A DNA stretch of 64,000 nt, taken from contig CAYQPE010000001.1 in NCBI GenBank assembly GCA_964419445.1, positions 1 to 64,000 of the forward strand. The letters are read 5' to 3'. This document shows, piece after piece, positions 35,769 to 44,935 of the stretch. Numbering within the stretch: the stretch's first letter is position 1; each line of letters begins with the position of its first letter. The DNA is from JABHHG01 sp964419445. Its GTDB lineage: Bacteria > Fidelibacterota > Marinisomatia > SCGC-AAA003-L08 > D37C17. The notes beneath the pieces were generated by a model. The model searched no databases, was not told where the DNA came from, and saw only the letters and a program-made list of their open reading frames with translations. Made by a program: the position numbers and the translations under genes.

Positions 35769-36107
35769 TTATTTTTTTAGCGCTTCTCGTTTCTTCTTAT
35801 ATTCATCTTTTAATTGAATAATTTCAGCTTTTCGTTTTTTCTTTAGTCGGTTAATTTCTTTTGTATAATGTTGGTGAATTGCCAACTTTTCAGCTTCAAA
35901 TTCTTTACGTAGCTTTTCTTTTTCAAACTGAAGTTCATTGAATTTTTTCATATTTTTCTTTTTCATCGGCTTCACAACATTTTGAGAATCTTTTTGCTCA
36001 ATTTTTTTAGTAGCAGGCTTTTTCTCAACTTTAGTTATTCCTTTTTGTGAAAAGGCTAGGTTCAGAAATATTACACAAAATATAAAATATTTAATATTAG
36101 TTTTCAT
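35769..36107 (-). CDS. Small exported Lys/Glu-rich coiled-coil protein, unknown function
   Basis: 112 residues. A signal peptide (FIFCVIFLNLAFSQ) is followed by Lys-rich, low-complexity sequence and a predicted coiled coil (~55-110) with KEINRLKKKRKAEIIQLKDE, giving a very high pI. Preceded by AAGGAGA a few bases before ATG. No homologue recognised. The exported, basic, helical form suggests a periplasmic scaffold or a lipid/nucleic-acid-binding protein, but this is a guess. It lies 46 bases after purA and ahead of a terminator. Confidence 0.75.
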   Translation of the reverse strand: MKTNIKYFIFCVIFLNLAFSQKGITKVEKKPATKKIEQKDSQNVVKPMKKKNMKKFNELQFEKEKLRKEFEAEKLAIHQHYTKEINRLKKKRKAEIIQLKDEYKKKREALKK

Positions 36108-36153
36108 TGTTGTCTCCTTAATTGGTAGCTAAGTTAATTCTTTATAGAGATAT

Positions 36154-37434
36154 TTACAAATGAACTTCTCGCATGAGAATTTCATCTCTACCTGGCCCCG
36201 TTGAAATGATAGTGACAGGTGTTTTTATTAATTGTTCTAAACTGGAGATATAGTCCTGTGCGGCTTGTGGAAGGTCTTCGAATTTATCAATTCCAGTTGT
36301 GGTACAATTCCAACCACTGTATGTTTTATAAATAGGCTTCACATCATCAAGTCTGTGTAAAAACTCAGACATGTGGGTAGTATCTTTTCCATCTACTTCA
36401 TATGCCACACATACTTTAATCTCATCAAAATGATCGAGAATGTCTAATTTTGTTAGCGCTACATCTGTTAGGCCATTAACTCGAGTGGCATATAAAGCAG
36501 CTACAGCATCAAACCATCCACACCGCCTAGGCCGTCCTGTGGTTGCACCATATTCATGCCCTAAATCGCGTAACTTTTGACCATCGTCATCAAACAGTTC
36601 TGTTGGGAAAGGCCCGGTTCCCACACGAGTTGTATATGCTTTCAATATTCCAATAATATTGTTAACCTTTGATGCAGGTAATCCAAGACCTGTTGCAATA
36701 CCGGCAGATGATGCAGAAGAAGAGGTTACAAATGGATAAGTCCCATGGTCTACATCTAATAGCGTACCTTGTGCGCCCTCAATAAGAATTTCTTTATTGC
36801 TCTCCACATGTTCATGGATTGTGGCAAAAGTATCTGCAACAAGAGGTGAAATTCGTTTAGCGCAATCTAAAAATTTATCGAATTGAGGCTTTAATTCATC
36901 TGTAGCAGAAGATGGCAATTCACCAGATGAAATAGCTAAATCAAGTTTATCATTTAGTTTTTGTTGGAGAGAATCTTCGTCTAATAAATCAACACCACGT
37001 ATCCCTATTCGGTTGAATTTATCCACATAGGTTGGTCCAATTCCTCTACCTGTAGTACCAATTCTATTATTGGTTGCAGCTTCAGTTGCCACATCTACAG
37101 CCTTGTGGATTGGTGTAACAATATGTGCATTCAGAGCCACTTGGATTTTATCTACTGTAGAAAATCCATGAGACTGGACCATATCAATTTCCTCAACTAA
37201 CCCAATGGGGTCAACCACCATTCCATTTCCTAAAAGGCACAAGCAGTCATCACGTAAAATTCCAGAAGGGATTTGATGAAGAACCACTTTAATATCACCA
37301 TGATATACAGTATGTCCAGCATTTGCCCCTCCTTGGTAACGTGCTACAATTTTAGAGTTTTTGCTGAGCAAATCAACAATTTTCCCTTTTCCTTCATCAC
37401 CCCATTGCCCACCAACAATTGCTTTAATTGACAT
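36154..37434 (-). CDS. purA: Adenylosuccinate synthetase
   Basis: 426 residues, normal length. Motifs: GGQWGDEGKGKIVDLLS at the start (GTP/IMP loop with catalytic Asp), YQGGANAGHTVYHGD with the catalytic His, IGTTGRGIGPTYVDK, EGAQGTLLDVDHGTYPFVTS and TTGRPRRCGWFD. It converts IMP, Asp and GTP to adenylosuccinate in AMP synthesis. Located between a terminator on the secF side and the small coiled-coil gene. Confidence 0.98.
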   Translation of the reverse strand: MSIKAIVGGQWGDEGKGKIVDLLSKNSKIVARYQGGANAGHTVYHGDIKVVLHQIPSGILRDDCLCLLGNGMVVDPIGLVEEIDMVQSHGFSTVDKIQVALNAHIVTPIHKAVDVATEAATNNRIGTTGRGIGPTYVDKFNRIGIRGVDLLDEDSLQQKLNDKLDLAISSGELPSSATDELKPQFDKFLDCAKRISPLVADTFATIHEHVESNKEILIEGAQGTLLDVDHGTYPFVTSSSASSAGIATGLGLPASKVNNIIGILKAYTTRVGTGPFPTELFDDDGQKLRDLGHEYGATTGRPRRCGWFDAVAALYATRVNGLTDVALTKLDILDHFDEIKVCVAYEVDGKDTTHMSEFLHRLDDVKPIYKTYSGWNCTTTGIDKFEDLPQAAQDYISSLEQLIKTPVTIISTGPGRDEILMREVHL

Positions 37435-37459
37435 TTAAATTCCTTTGTTTATATTGCGT

Positions 37460-37490
37460 AAAAAAACTCCGACACCATCGGAGTTTTTTT
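37460..37490. terminator. Bidirectional-type intrinsic terminator between secF and purA
   Basis: Stem AACTCCGA (37465-37472), loop CACCA, stem TCGGAGTT (37478-37485), flanked by A- and T-runs. It ends the minus-strand secDF transcript before purA. Confidence 0.88.
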
Positions 37491-37518
37491 GAAAAAGTGT
37501 TTAAAATGATATTTGAAA

Positions 37519-38400
37519 TCACTGTTTTGCTTTATTCTTTTCTTCAAAATACATCATTACAGGGCTTGCCACATAGATAGATGAATATGTACCCACAATT
37601 ACACCAACAATTAAGGCAAAGGCAAAACTTTTTATTACTTCACCTCCAAATAAATATAGCACAGATACTACGGCAAATGTAGTGAAGGAGGTTACGATGG
37701 TTCTTCCTAAGGTGCTGTTTAATGATAGATTTACAATGGTTTCTAATGTTTCTCGTGCATGTTTTACAACATTTTCTCGAATTCTATCAAATACCACAAT
37801 AGTATCGTTAAGTGAATAACCTACAATGGTTAAGAATGCTGCCACAATGGTCAGGTCTATTTCGATGTTCATCAATGAAAAAATCCCTAAAGTTATAAGC
37901 ACATCATGTACTAATGCAACGACAGATCCATAAGCATAGAATCTATCAAATCTAAATGATATATAGATGAGAATTAATAGAAGTGAAACTAATATTGCAC
38001 TCATTGCATCAGATTGTAATTCCTTACCAATTTTTGGACCAACTGATTCAATCCTCCGAATAGAAAATTCTTTATCAATTGCAGATTTCAAATTTGATTG
38101 AAGCTCTGTATTTGACCCAGAATATTGTGTCTTCAGCAAGATTTCATTGGCGGCACCAAAGGTTATAATTTCTGCTTTTCCAACTTCTGATGATGCTAAT
38201 GTTGAGCGAAGCTCAGACACATTGACTTCATCCTCAAATTGAAGCTGTGCAATAGTACCTCCAGTAAAGTCAATTGATAATGAAGGACCACCTTTAGTTA
38301 CTAGGGAGGAAATCCCTATGAAAATAAAAGCTATAGAAATAAATCTGGCGAACTTCCGTTTGCTTACAAAATCAATATTTGAATTTTTAAATAGTCTCAT
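37519..38400 (-). CDS. secF: Protein translocase subunit SecF
   Basis: A 293-residue six-helix membrane protein. A periplasmic P1-like domain (GGPSLSIDFTGGTIAQLQF) precedes a helix bundle with GYSLNDTIVVFDRIREN, RTIVTSFTTFAVVSVLYLFGG and GTYSSIYVASPVM, the family signatures. Together with SecD it uses the proton gradient to finish protein export. The start codon overlaps the secD stop. Confidence 0.97.
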   Translation of the reverse strand: MRLFKNSNIDFVSKRKFARFISIAFIFIGISSLVTKGGPSLSIDFTGGTIAQLQFEDEVNVSELRSTLASSEVGKAEIITFGAANEILLKTQYSGSNTELQSNLKSAIDKEFSIRRIESVGPKIGKELQSDAMSAILVSLLLILIYISFRFDRFYAYGSVVALVHDVLITLGIFSLMNIEIDLTIVAAFLTIVGYSLNDTIVVFDRIRENVVKHARETLETIVNLSLNSTLGRTIVTSFTTFAVVSVLYLFGGEVIKSFAFALIVGVIVGTYSSIYVASPVMMYFEEKNKAKQ

Positions 38401-40277
38401 TATATACTCAATTTATCAAGGGGTTTGTTAGCAGTCATAATCATAAAAATAGATCGGGTGACAAAGACTGCAGTGAACATAGAACAAATAATGCCGGCAC
38501 TAAGGGTTACCGCAAAACCTTTAATGGGCCCAGAACCTATCCATGCCAATACAAAAGCGGCAATCAAAGTTGTAACATTGGCATCCAAAATGGTAATAAA
38601 AGCACGCTCATACCCAGAGTTTATGGCAGCTTTCACCGTTTTACCTACATCTAATTCTTCACGAATTCTTTCAAAGATGATTACATTTGCATCTACCGCC
38701 ATACCGATGGTTAATATCAACCCGGCAATACCTGGCAGTGTGAGGGTGGCATTCATGGTAGCCAGTACTGCGACAACGATTATAATATTAAGCAGAAGTG
38801 CAATATTTGCTAAAACTCCCGAACTTCTATAATAAAGTAGCATAAATACCATTACGATAGCGAAACCAATTAACATTGCTTGGCGTCCAGATTTAATGGA
38901 GTCGTGCCCCAAAGAGGGTCCAACCGTTCGTTCTTCAATAATGTTTACTGGTGCAGGAAGCTCACCTGCTCGTAAAACATTTGCAATATCTTTGGCTTCA
39001 TTGGCATCGGCAAATCCGCTAATTTGTGTACGCCCACCAGGTATTTTATCACGAATAAATGGTGCCATAAATACTTTGTCATCTAAAACTATGGCGACTT
39101 GTTTGTCAATATTTGCTCCAGTGAATCTACTCCATTTACGGGCACCCTCAGTGGTCATTTCTAAATTTACAACCCACTGTCCACTTACATCAGTACCTGC
39201 AGATGCAATAGTTGCTTGTGGATTTTTTACCATCCCCCCAGCAATTTCTGGATTATTTTTTACAAAGTATAATAATCTGTACTCGATGAAATTAGACTCA
39301 TCAATAGGGGCTTTTTCGAATCGGCTACCCCAAATAAAACGGCCATCTCGTGGAAGTACTGATTTTACATCTTCACGGGCAAGTATAGATTTTACAGTTT
39401 CATATTCATTGGCTAAAACACCAACGCCACCTGGAAGACCACGAAGATATCCAGAAAATGGTGTTTCGGCTAATATTTCATTGGGGGTTGAAATAATCCC
39501 CGTTACATCATTTTGTTCATCAACATCTGCAAAAATATCATCAACATCACTGGTTGCAGTTGTATCACTTTCATCTGTATCTGTTGAATTTTGTATATTA
39601 AAATCTTCTGCTGATAGCAATGTGTTGTCAATTTTTTCTAATGTACTTTGAAGTTTTTCATTGAGAACCAAAGTGAATTCCAATGATGCTGTTCTCTGAA
39701 TGAGTTTTCGTGCACGGTTAGCATCGTTAATTCCAGCTAATTCTACAATGATTCGATTGCGACCATATTTTTGGATATTGGGTTCAGCTACACCAAATTC
39801 ATCAACACGATTTCTAATAATTTCTAATGCGGCATTTATGGCATCATCACGTTGTGTACGGAGAGCTTCAATAATGCTAGCATTATCCCGAGTTGAGGAC
39901 AAATCTGTATAATATCTAACGAGGCGAAGCTCATTAGTATTTGCCAGAGTTTCAAATTCATTGAAGAAATCAGAACGAAGCTCAACAGATCGCCGTTCTG
40001 CTGTTTCAATGGTTTTCATCAACTCGTCAGGCTTTTTAGATGCTAGCTTTCGAACTAGGGTAGGGATGTCCGCTTCCAGCAACACATACATGCCCCCTTG
40101 TAAATCCAAACCTAAATTAATAGATTGAGACTGAAGAAGCTTTAAATCTATATGTGCAATATTAGATTTTTCCTCTTCAGAAAGTGTATAATAATTATAT
40201 GTGGGATGAATTTTATATGCAGCTGCAAGAACCACTAATAAAATCACCACACCTCGTATTTTTAAATCTTTGAACAT
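38400..40277 (-). CDS. secD: Protein translocase subunit SecD
   Basis: 625 residues. N-terminal helix, then SQSINLGLDLQGGMYVLLEA and a large periplasmic domain with IIRNRVDEFGVAEPNIQKYG and IIVELAGI. An acidic low-complexity insert (DTDESDTTATSDVDDI, ~230-260) is an addition to the usual form. The C-terminal membrane domain has GFAIVMVFMLLYYR and GMAVDANVIIFERIREEL. Partner of SecF directly downstream. First gene of the pair, divergent from parA. Confidence 0.97.
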   Translation of the reverse strand: MFKDLKIRGVVILLVVLAAAYKIHPTYNYYTLSEEEKSNIAHIDLKLLQSQSINLGLDLQGGMYVLLEADIPTLVRKLASKKPDELMKTIETAERRSVELRSDFFNEFETLANTNELRLVRYYTDLSSTRDNASIIEALRTQRDDAINAALEIIRNRVDEFGVAEPNIQKYGRNRIIVELAGINDANRARKLIQRTASLEFTLVLNEKLQSTLEKIDNTLLSAEDFNIQNSTDTDESDTTATSDVDDIFADVDEQNDVTGIISTPNEILAETPFSGYLRGLPGGVGVLANEYETVKSILAREDVKSVLPRDGRFIWGSRFEKAPIDESNFIEYRLLYFVKNNPEIAGGMVKNPQATIASAGTDVSGQWVVNLEMTTEGARKWSRFTGANIDKQVAIVLDDKVFMAPFIRDKIPGGRTQISGFADANEAKDIANVLRAGELPAPVNIIEERTVGPSLGHDSIKSGRQAMLIGFAIVMVFMLLYYRSSGVLANIALLLNIIIVVAVLATMNATLTLPGIAGLILTIGMAVDANVIIFERIREELDVGKTVKAAINSGYERAFITILDANVTTLIAAFVLAWIGSGPIKGFAVTLSAGIICSMFTAVFVTRSIFMIMTANKPLDKLSI

Positions 40278-40446
40278 TAACTTTCCTTAGATTATAATTT
40301 TTATAAAAAGTATAAATTAGATGCGAAAAAATGCACGCCAATTTACGCAGTTCATTTTTCTATATCAAAAGGCAAAAATGCACATAACGCTGTATTGCAT
40401 AAGACTTTTACTCACGGTAAATTTCAACCCTTGATTTTTATCCATT
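40278..40446. promoter_or_regulatory. Divergent intergenic region secD / parA
   Basis: 169 AT-rich bases must hold promoters for both directions. The only structured element seen is an inverted repeat TTTAC (40407-40411) TCACG GTAAA (40417-40421), 26 bases before the parA start, which could be an operator. No clear -35/-10 pair and no classic parS site were recognised. Confidence 0.35.
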
Positions 40447-41223
40447 ATGAAATTATTTAATACAAAAACAATTGCAATATCTAATCAAAAGGGGGGTGTG
40501 GGGAAAACCACATCAGCCGTTAACATTGCCTCCTATTTGGCCGTTACGGAGACACCAACCCTCCTTATAGACATGGACCCTCAAGCAAATGCTACATCAG
40601 GAATTGGCGTTGAGGTTGGAAGCTATAAAAAATCAGTATATGATTTAATTATAGGAAATGCCAAAGCCAAAGACTGCATTCAAAAAACAGAGTTAGAATT
40701 TTTGGATGTTATTCCTTCTAGTGCGCAACTCGTTGGTGCAGAGGTAGAACTTGTAAGTATGTTTTCACGAGAGAAAATGTTGAAAGAGGCACTGGAGGAA
40801 ATTGACGGTAAATATAAATTTGTAATTATAGACAGCCCCCCTTCTTTGGGGTTATTAACGGTGAATGTATTGACAGCAGCAGATTCTATCATTATTCCCA
40901 TTCAGTGTGAATATTATGCGCTGGAAGGGTTGTCGCAGTTATTGAATAGCATTCGATTGGTTCAAAAGCATTTGAATACTAATTTGGAAATTGAGGGAAT
41001 TCTCATCACGATGTATGATAATCGGCTCAATCTGTCGCGCCAAGTTGTAAATGAAGTTAAAGAGTATTTTGATTCAAAGGTATATAAAACATTTATCAAA
41101 CGGAATGTTCGCTTAGGCGAAGCTCCTAGTCACGGGAAACCAATTTTACTTTACGATGCATCCTCAATGGGAGCACAAAATTATATGAATTTAGTATCAG
41201 AAATATTGGCAGCAAATGAGTAA
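40447..41223 (+). CDS. parA: ParA/Soj chromosome-partitioning ATPase
   Basis: 258 residues, chromosomal Soj length. Deviant Walker A SNQKGGVGKTTSAVNIA, Walker A' region LLIDMDPQANATSGIG, Walker B IIDSPPSLGLLTVNVL. It binds DNA as an ATP dimer and moves ParB-parS complexes. parB starts 8 bases before its stop. The following M23 and bactofilin genes are on the same strand. Confidence 0.96.
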   Translation: MKLFNTKTIAISNQKGGVGKTTSAVNIASYLAVTETPTLLIDMDPQANATSGIGVEVGSYKKSVYDLIIGNAKAKDCIQKTELEFLDVIPSSAQLVGAEVELVSMFSREKMLKEALEEIDGKYKFVIIDSPPSLGLLTVNVLTAADSIIIPIQCEYYALEGLSQLLNSIRLVQKHLNTNLEIEGILITMYDNRLNLSRQVVNEVKEYFDSKVYKTFIKRNVRLGEAPSHGKPILLYDASSMGAQNYMNLVSEILAANE

Positions 41224-42085
41224 GCGTTTAGGCAAAGGAATTGAAGCATTAATTTCTTCGTATAATACTGAGGAAAACGATAGATATATCGATGGGGCAA
41301 TCCCATTAAAAAATATTGTACCCAATAAGAACCAGCCACGGAAGTCATTTGATAATGATGCCATGGAAGAGTTGAAAAATTCCATTGCTGAAAACGGAGT
41401 GATTCAACCCATTACCGTAAGACAGATTGGTGATGAAAAATATGAGATTATTTCTGGAGAACGTCGATATCGTTCAGCCTTAGCATTAAATCTTGAATCA
41501 ATTCCTGCATATATTCTCAGTGTAGATACAGATGCTGAAATGATGGAATTTGCCATTATTGAAAATGTTCAGCGTGAAAATCTAAACCCAATGGAAGAGG
41601 CTGAGGGTTATGCCATTCTAAATGATAAATACGGTTTGTCTCAAGACGAAATTGCGCAAAAAGTTGGTAAGAGTAGGCCAGAAATCGCAAACACCTTGCG
41701 TTTAATCAAATTGCCTCCCAATATAAGAAATAGCCTAAAATTATCTAGAGAAGAGGGTGGTATTTCCAAGGGCCATGCTCGTGCACTGCTCACATTGAAA
41801 GATGGGCAAAAAATTCAAAGAATGTTTCAGCGAATTGTAAACGAAGGACTTTCTGTTCGACAAACAGAATCGCTAGTAAAAAGTGTATCTTCAAATAAAC
41901 CTACAACGGCCAAAAAAATAAAACCCCAAAAGACCGACTCAAACCTCTCTAAAATCGAGAGTGACTTAATGTCTGCACTGGGAACAAAAGTGATAATTCA
42001 GAAATCTGCAAAGGGCAAAGGGAAAATTAGTATTGAGTACTATTCAGACGATGAATTAGAGCGATTAATAGAGCTTCTTTCCTAA
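41216..42085 (+). CDS. parB: ParB/Spo0J centromere-binding protein
   Basis: 289 residues. N-terminal CTPase/sulfiredoxin-like domain with NQPRKSFDNDAMEELKNSI and ISGERRYRSALALNL; the conserved ENVQRENLNPMEEAEGY; helix-turn-helix region LSQDEIAQKVGKSRPEIANT; SKGHARALLTL. The C-terminal dimer domain ends the protein. It loads at parS sites near the origin. No canonical parS was found in this window. Confidence 0.96.
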   Translation: MSKRLGKGIEALISSYNTEENDRYIDGAIPLKNIVPNKNQPRKSFDNDAMEELKNSIAENGVIQPITVRQIGDEKYEIISGERRYRSALALNLESIPAYILSVDTDAEMMEFAIIENVQRENLNPMEEAEGYAILNDKYGLSQDEIAQKVGKSRPEIANTLRLIKLPPNIRNSLKLSREEGGISKGHARALLTLKDGQKIQRMFQRIVNEGLSVRQTESLVKSVSSNKPTTAKKIKPQKTDSNLSKIESDLMSALGTKVIIQKSAKGKGKISIEYYSDDELERLIELLS

Positions 42086-42169
42086 ACTTTAAAATAGTAA
42101 TCATAAAGGGCAAAAAAAGATTTGTCGACAGGATTAAACAAGCAGTAAATTTGGCGTCTGTACAGTGCA

Positions 42170-42865
42170 ATGAAATCCAAGTTTTATACAGTTTTTATCG
42201 CATCCGACAAGGATGAATATGGAAAATCATTTCGACTTCCATCTGTTTTTTTTAAAGCACTGGCGTTTTTTGGAATAGTGATCATTGGCCTTTCTGCTAT
42301 TGGAATCATGAGAATTATTGGTAAGGATGAACTTACGAGAGAATTAAGTGAGTTGCGAGATTTTAGGATTCAAGCCAAGCAAATCATCGAAGATGTGCAT
42401 GCAATATCTGATAGTACGGGAAAGTATGAAGAATTTTTATCAACAATGTTTGCACAGCAGGATAGTTCGCTACCATCAACGCCACCTGTAGATGGATATG
42501 TAACCCAAGGGTTGTATGTTCGGAATGATGGAAGTAGCCACAATGGTATTGATGTAGCTGCCCCTTATGGTGCGGAAATAAAATCACCTGCAGCAGGTAT
42601 GGTAATATTTTCTGGCAAAAGCCATGATACAGGGAACACCATTATTATTTCTCACGATTTTGGCTTTTATACATTATATGGTCATAATGATACAAATCTT
42701 GTAAGCGAGCGAGATATTGTACGCGAAGGGCAGGTCATTGGTAAAGTCGGTGATACAGGAAATAGTGAAGGCCCTCATTTACATTTTGAAATTTGGAAAA
42801 ACAACCGGGTGTTAGACCCTCGGGATTTAATTAAAGAGTATAAGAAAAAAGATGTTTCAGTCTGA
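42170..42865 (+). CDS. Membrane-anchored M23 (LytM-type) peptidoglycan endopeptidase
   Basis: 231 residues. One membrane helix (~28-48) and a short coiled coil (~52-90) lead to an M23 domain. Zinc and catalytic residues: H124 and D128 in SSHNGIDVAAPYG, H172 in YTLYGHNDTN and H203/H205 in GPHLHFEIW, so it looks catalytically complete. It would cut peptide cross-links in the wall. The bactofilin gene overlaps its end by 14 bases; M23-bactofilin pairs shape cells in other bacteria. Confidence 0.93.
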   Translation: MKSKFYTVFIASDKDEYGKSFRLPSVFFKALAFFGIVIIGLSAIGIMRIIGKDELTRELSELRDFRIQAKQIIEDVHAISDSTGKYEEFLSTMFAQQDSSLPSTPPVDGYVTQGLYVRNDGSSHNGIDVAAPYGAEIKSPAAGMVIFSGKSHDTGNTIIISHDFGFYTLYGHNDTNLVSERDIVREGQVIGKVGDTGNSEGPHLHFEIWKNNRVLDPRDLIKEYKKKDVSV

Positions 42866-43223
42866 TAAGCCAGATAGTAAAATGAGTTCAATTCTAGGAC
42901 CAGAATTGGAAATAAACGGTGACGTAAAAGTTGCTGGAAGTTTGCTCATATATGGTAAAGTCTATGGAAATATCGAGTCAAACGGAACTGTTAGGACAGC
43001 AAAAGGGTCTGTGGTGAAGGGCGACATTAAAGCAAAAGATGCTGCGGTAAGTGGCCAAGTTGAAGGTGACTTGATTGTAAACTCAAAAGTTACATTGGGA
43101 GACACATCACTGCTCACGGGAAATTTAAAGGCAGCAATTTTAACGATTGAAGAAGGTGCAAAGTTTGAAGGTGTATGTAATATGCATACAGGGAAATCTG
43201 TACCTGAAACTAAATCTGAGTAA
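42852..43223 (+). CDS. Bactofilin
   Basis: A 123-residue cytoskeletal protein of the DUF583 family. A short N-terminal tail (KPDSKMSSILGPELEINGDV) precedes the repeating beta-helix pattern: KVYGNIESNGTVRTAKGSVV, KGDIKAKDAAVSGQVEGDL, VTLGDTSLLTGNLKAAILTI, EEGAKFEGVCNM. Bactofilins polymerise without nucleotide on the inner membrane. Translationally coupled to the M23 peptidase upstream and to atpZ downstream (TAATG at 43222). Confidence 0.95.
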   Translation: MFQSDKPDSKMSSILGPELEINGDVKVAGSLLIYGKVYGNIESNGTVRTAKGSVVKGDIKAKDAAVSGQVEGDLIVNSKVTLGDTSLLTGNLKAAILTIEEGAKFEGVCNMHTGKSVPETKSE

Positions 43224-43420
43224 TGCCAAAGCAACCTATGGATTGGATGCAATACTCTGGTGTGGGCATCCAAATGGCAGTAACCATGCTACTATGCTTA
43301 TGGTTGGGATCTAAGGCAGAAGAATTATGGGGGTTCCCATCACCCTGGGGTCAATTAGGTGGGTTGTTTTTAGGAGTATTTGCTTCCATATACAATTTGA
43401 TAAAATCAATTAGTAAATGA
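43223..43420 (+). CDS. atpZ: AtpZ/AtpI-like small membrane protein
   Basis: 65 residues, two helices: YSGVGIQMAVTMLLCLWLG and WGQLGGLFLGVFASIYNLIK. It matches the AtpZ-like F0F1-ATPase assembly family by layout and by position at the head of the atp operon. It may help insert the c-ring or move Mg2+. Overlaps bactofilin and the next gene by a few bases. Confidence 0.8.
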   Translation: MPKQPMDWMQYSGVGIQMAVTMLLCLWLGSKAEELWGFPSPWGQLGGLFLGVFASIYNLIKSISK

Positions 43421-43803
43421 AACGCTTTTTAAAAACATTGGCTATTGAAACGGTAATAATTGTTGCAGTGGGAATATTTCCCTTTCTTTCATGGGGCAGT
43501 GAGTATTGGTTTGAGTTTTTATGTGCTTTTTCCATTAGTCTCCTAAATGCTCTTGTGGGTTATTATATTGCAATTCATGCAATTTCAAAAGGCAATACAG
43601 ATTTTTATAAAATGGTCTATGGCGGGATGTTGGCAAGAATGGCCTTTGTGTTGGGATTTATGATTTATATGATTTCCAATAATATTGTTGAGGCAATTCC
43701 TTTTTTCATCTCCACGATGATTTTTTATACAATTCATCAATGGACAGAGATTTCAGGATGGTTAAAAGAACTTCCTTCACGAAAGGTATCTATAAACGAA
43801 TGA
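43417..43803 (+). CDS. AtpI-like hydrophobic protein before atpB
   Basis: 128 residues with about four helices, among them FLCAFSISLLNALVGYYIAI and AFVLGFMIYMISNNIV. The middle motif FSISLLNALVGYY.A and the position before atpB resemble ATP synthase I proteins. Sequence similarity is weak, so this is mainly a context call. ATGA overlap with atpB (43800-43803). Confidence 0.6.
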   Translation: MKRFLKTLAIETVIIVAVGIFPFLSWGSEYWFEFLCAFSISLLNALVGYYIAIHAISKGNTDFYKMVYGGMLARMAFVLGFMIYMISNNIVEAIPFFISTMIFYTIHQWTEISGWLKELPSRKVSINE

Positions 43804-44909
43804 ATTTTAGTAAGAACTTAATATTAACACTTAGTTTCTTATTTGCATTTACATTTGCAGCGAAAAAAGCTGACCATAATTACGACCACGATAAACATAA
43901 ATCAGAACATCATGGCCAGGAACATCATGAAAGTGGTCACGAAGATGATGGTGTTACGGGAGAAGTAATTGTTCATCACATCCAAGACGGTAAATATTTT
44001 GAAGTCTTAAAACCATTAAATTTATTTTCTTATTTTATAAAAAAACTTACAGGAGAATTTGATTCGAAAAGTGATGAATCTCATTACCTCCACGAAAAAG
44101 AAAATAAAATTTATACAAAGTTAAAATTATACTCAGAGGAAAATCCTGATTATAACAAATGGGATAAGGTGTTTCCGGCAATAGGAAGTTGGGTAAGCTG
44201 GAAAGCTGATGGTTCTGGTATAAAAGAAGACCCTAATCAGTTGTTCATTACTAAACAATCTATTATGATGTTTTTAGCCTCAATTTTACTGATTTTATTT
44301 TTTACACTTGGGTATAAGAAAGATCGAAAAGTTCAGTCTGGATTTGGAAATCTCTTAGAAGTATTTGTGGTATTTATACGTGATGAAGTTGTGTATCCCA
44401 ATATGGGTGAAAAGCAGGGCCGTAAATTTTTACCTCTTATCCTCACATTTTTCTTTTTTATTGTATTGTTAAACTTATTGGGGCTTGTTCCAGGAAGCGC
44501 TACTGCTACGGCGTCATTTAGTGTAACTGTCGGTTTAGCATTAATTACATTTTTTACCTATATACTTTTTGGAAATAAAGATTTTTGGAAACATATTTTT
44601 GCAACACCTGGTGTGCCTACATGGTTGTTGCCAATTATGATTCCGGTTGAAATTATTGGTTTATTCACAAAGCCATTTGCGTTATCTGTAAGGCTATTGG
44701 CAAATATGAATGCTGGACATATTATCATTTTGGCATTCTTGGGAATAATCATTAATTTGAAAAGCTATGGAGCGGCGGCTGGTGCAGTTCCCATGGCAGT
44801 TGCAATAAACATGCTTGAGCTGTTTGTTGCATTTTTACAAGGTTATATCTTTTCATTACTGTCATCAATATTTATAGGAATGGCAGTGGTAGAACACGAA
44901 CATCACTAA
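43800..44909 (+). CDS. atpB: ATP synthase Fo subunit a
   Basis: 369 residues from ATG 43800, which overlaps the preceding stop; an earlier in-frame ATG (43740) is less likely. The N-terminus is a signal-like helix (NLILTLSFLFAFTFA) followed by a His/Glu-rich stretch (ADHNYDHDKHKSEHHGQEHH) and an extra ~100-residue exported domain, as in Bacteroidota-type a subunits. The core has KFLPLILTFFFFIVLLNLLG and ALSVRLLANMNAGHIIILAF, with the essential Arg facing the c-ring. Completes the proton path. Confidence 0.95.
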   Translation: MNFSKNLILTLSFLFAFTFAAKKADHNYDHDKHKSEHHGQEHHESGHEDDGVTGEVIVHHIQDGKYFEVLKPLNLFSYFIKKLTGEFDSKSDESHYLHEKENKIYTKLKLYSEENPDYNKWDKVFPAIGSWVSWKADGSGIKEDPNQLFITKQSIMMFLASILLILFFTLGYKKDRKVQSGFGNLLEVFVVFIRDEVVYPNMGEKQGRKFLPLILTFFFFIVLLNLLGLVPGSATATASFSVTVGLALITFFTYILFGNKDFWKHIFATPGVPTWLLPIMIPVEIIGLFTKPFALSVRLLANMNAGHIIILAFLGIIINLKSYGAAAGAVPMAVAINMLELFVAFLQGYIFSLLSSIFIGMAVVEHEHH

Positions 44910-44935
44910 ATAATACAATAGGAGTTAAAATAATA

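Noticed and set aside
40278..42169. Possible parS centromere site near parAB
   Set aside because: No TGTTNCACGTGAAACA-like sequence was found on either strand near parAB. The TTTAC-TCACG-GTAAA repeat does not match.
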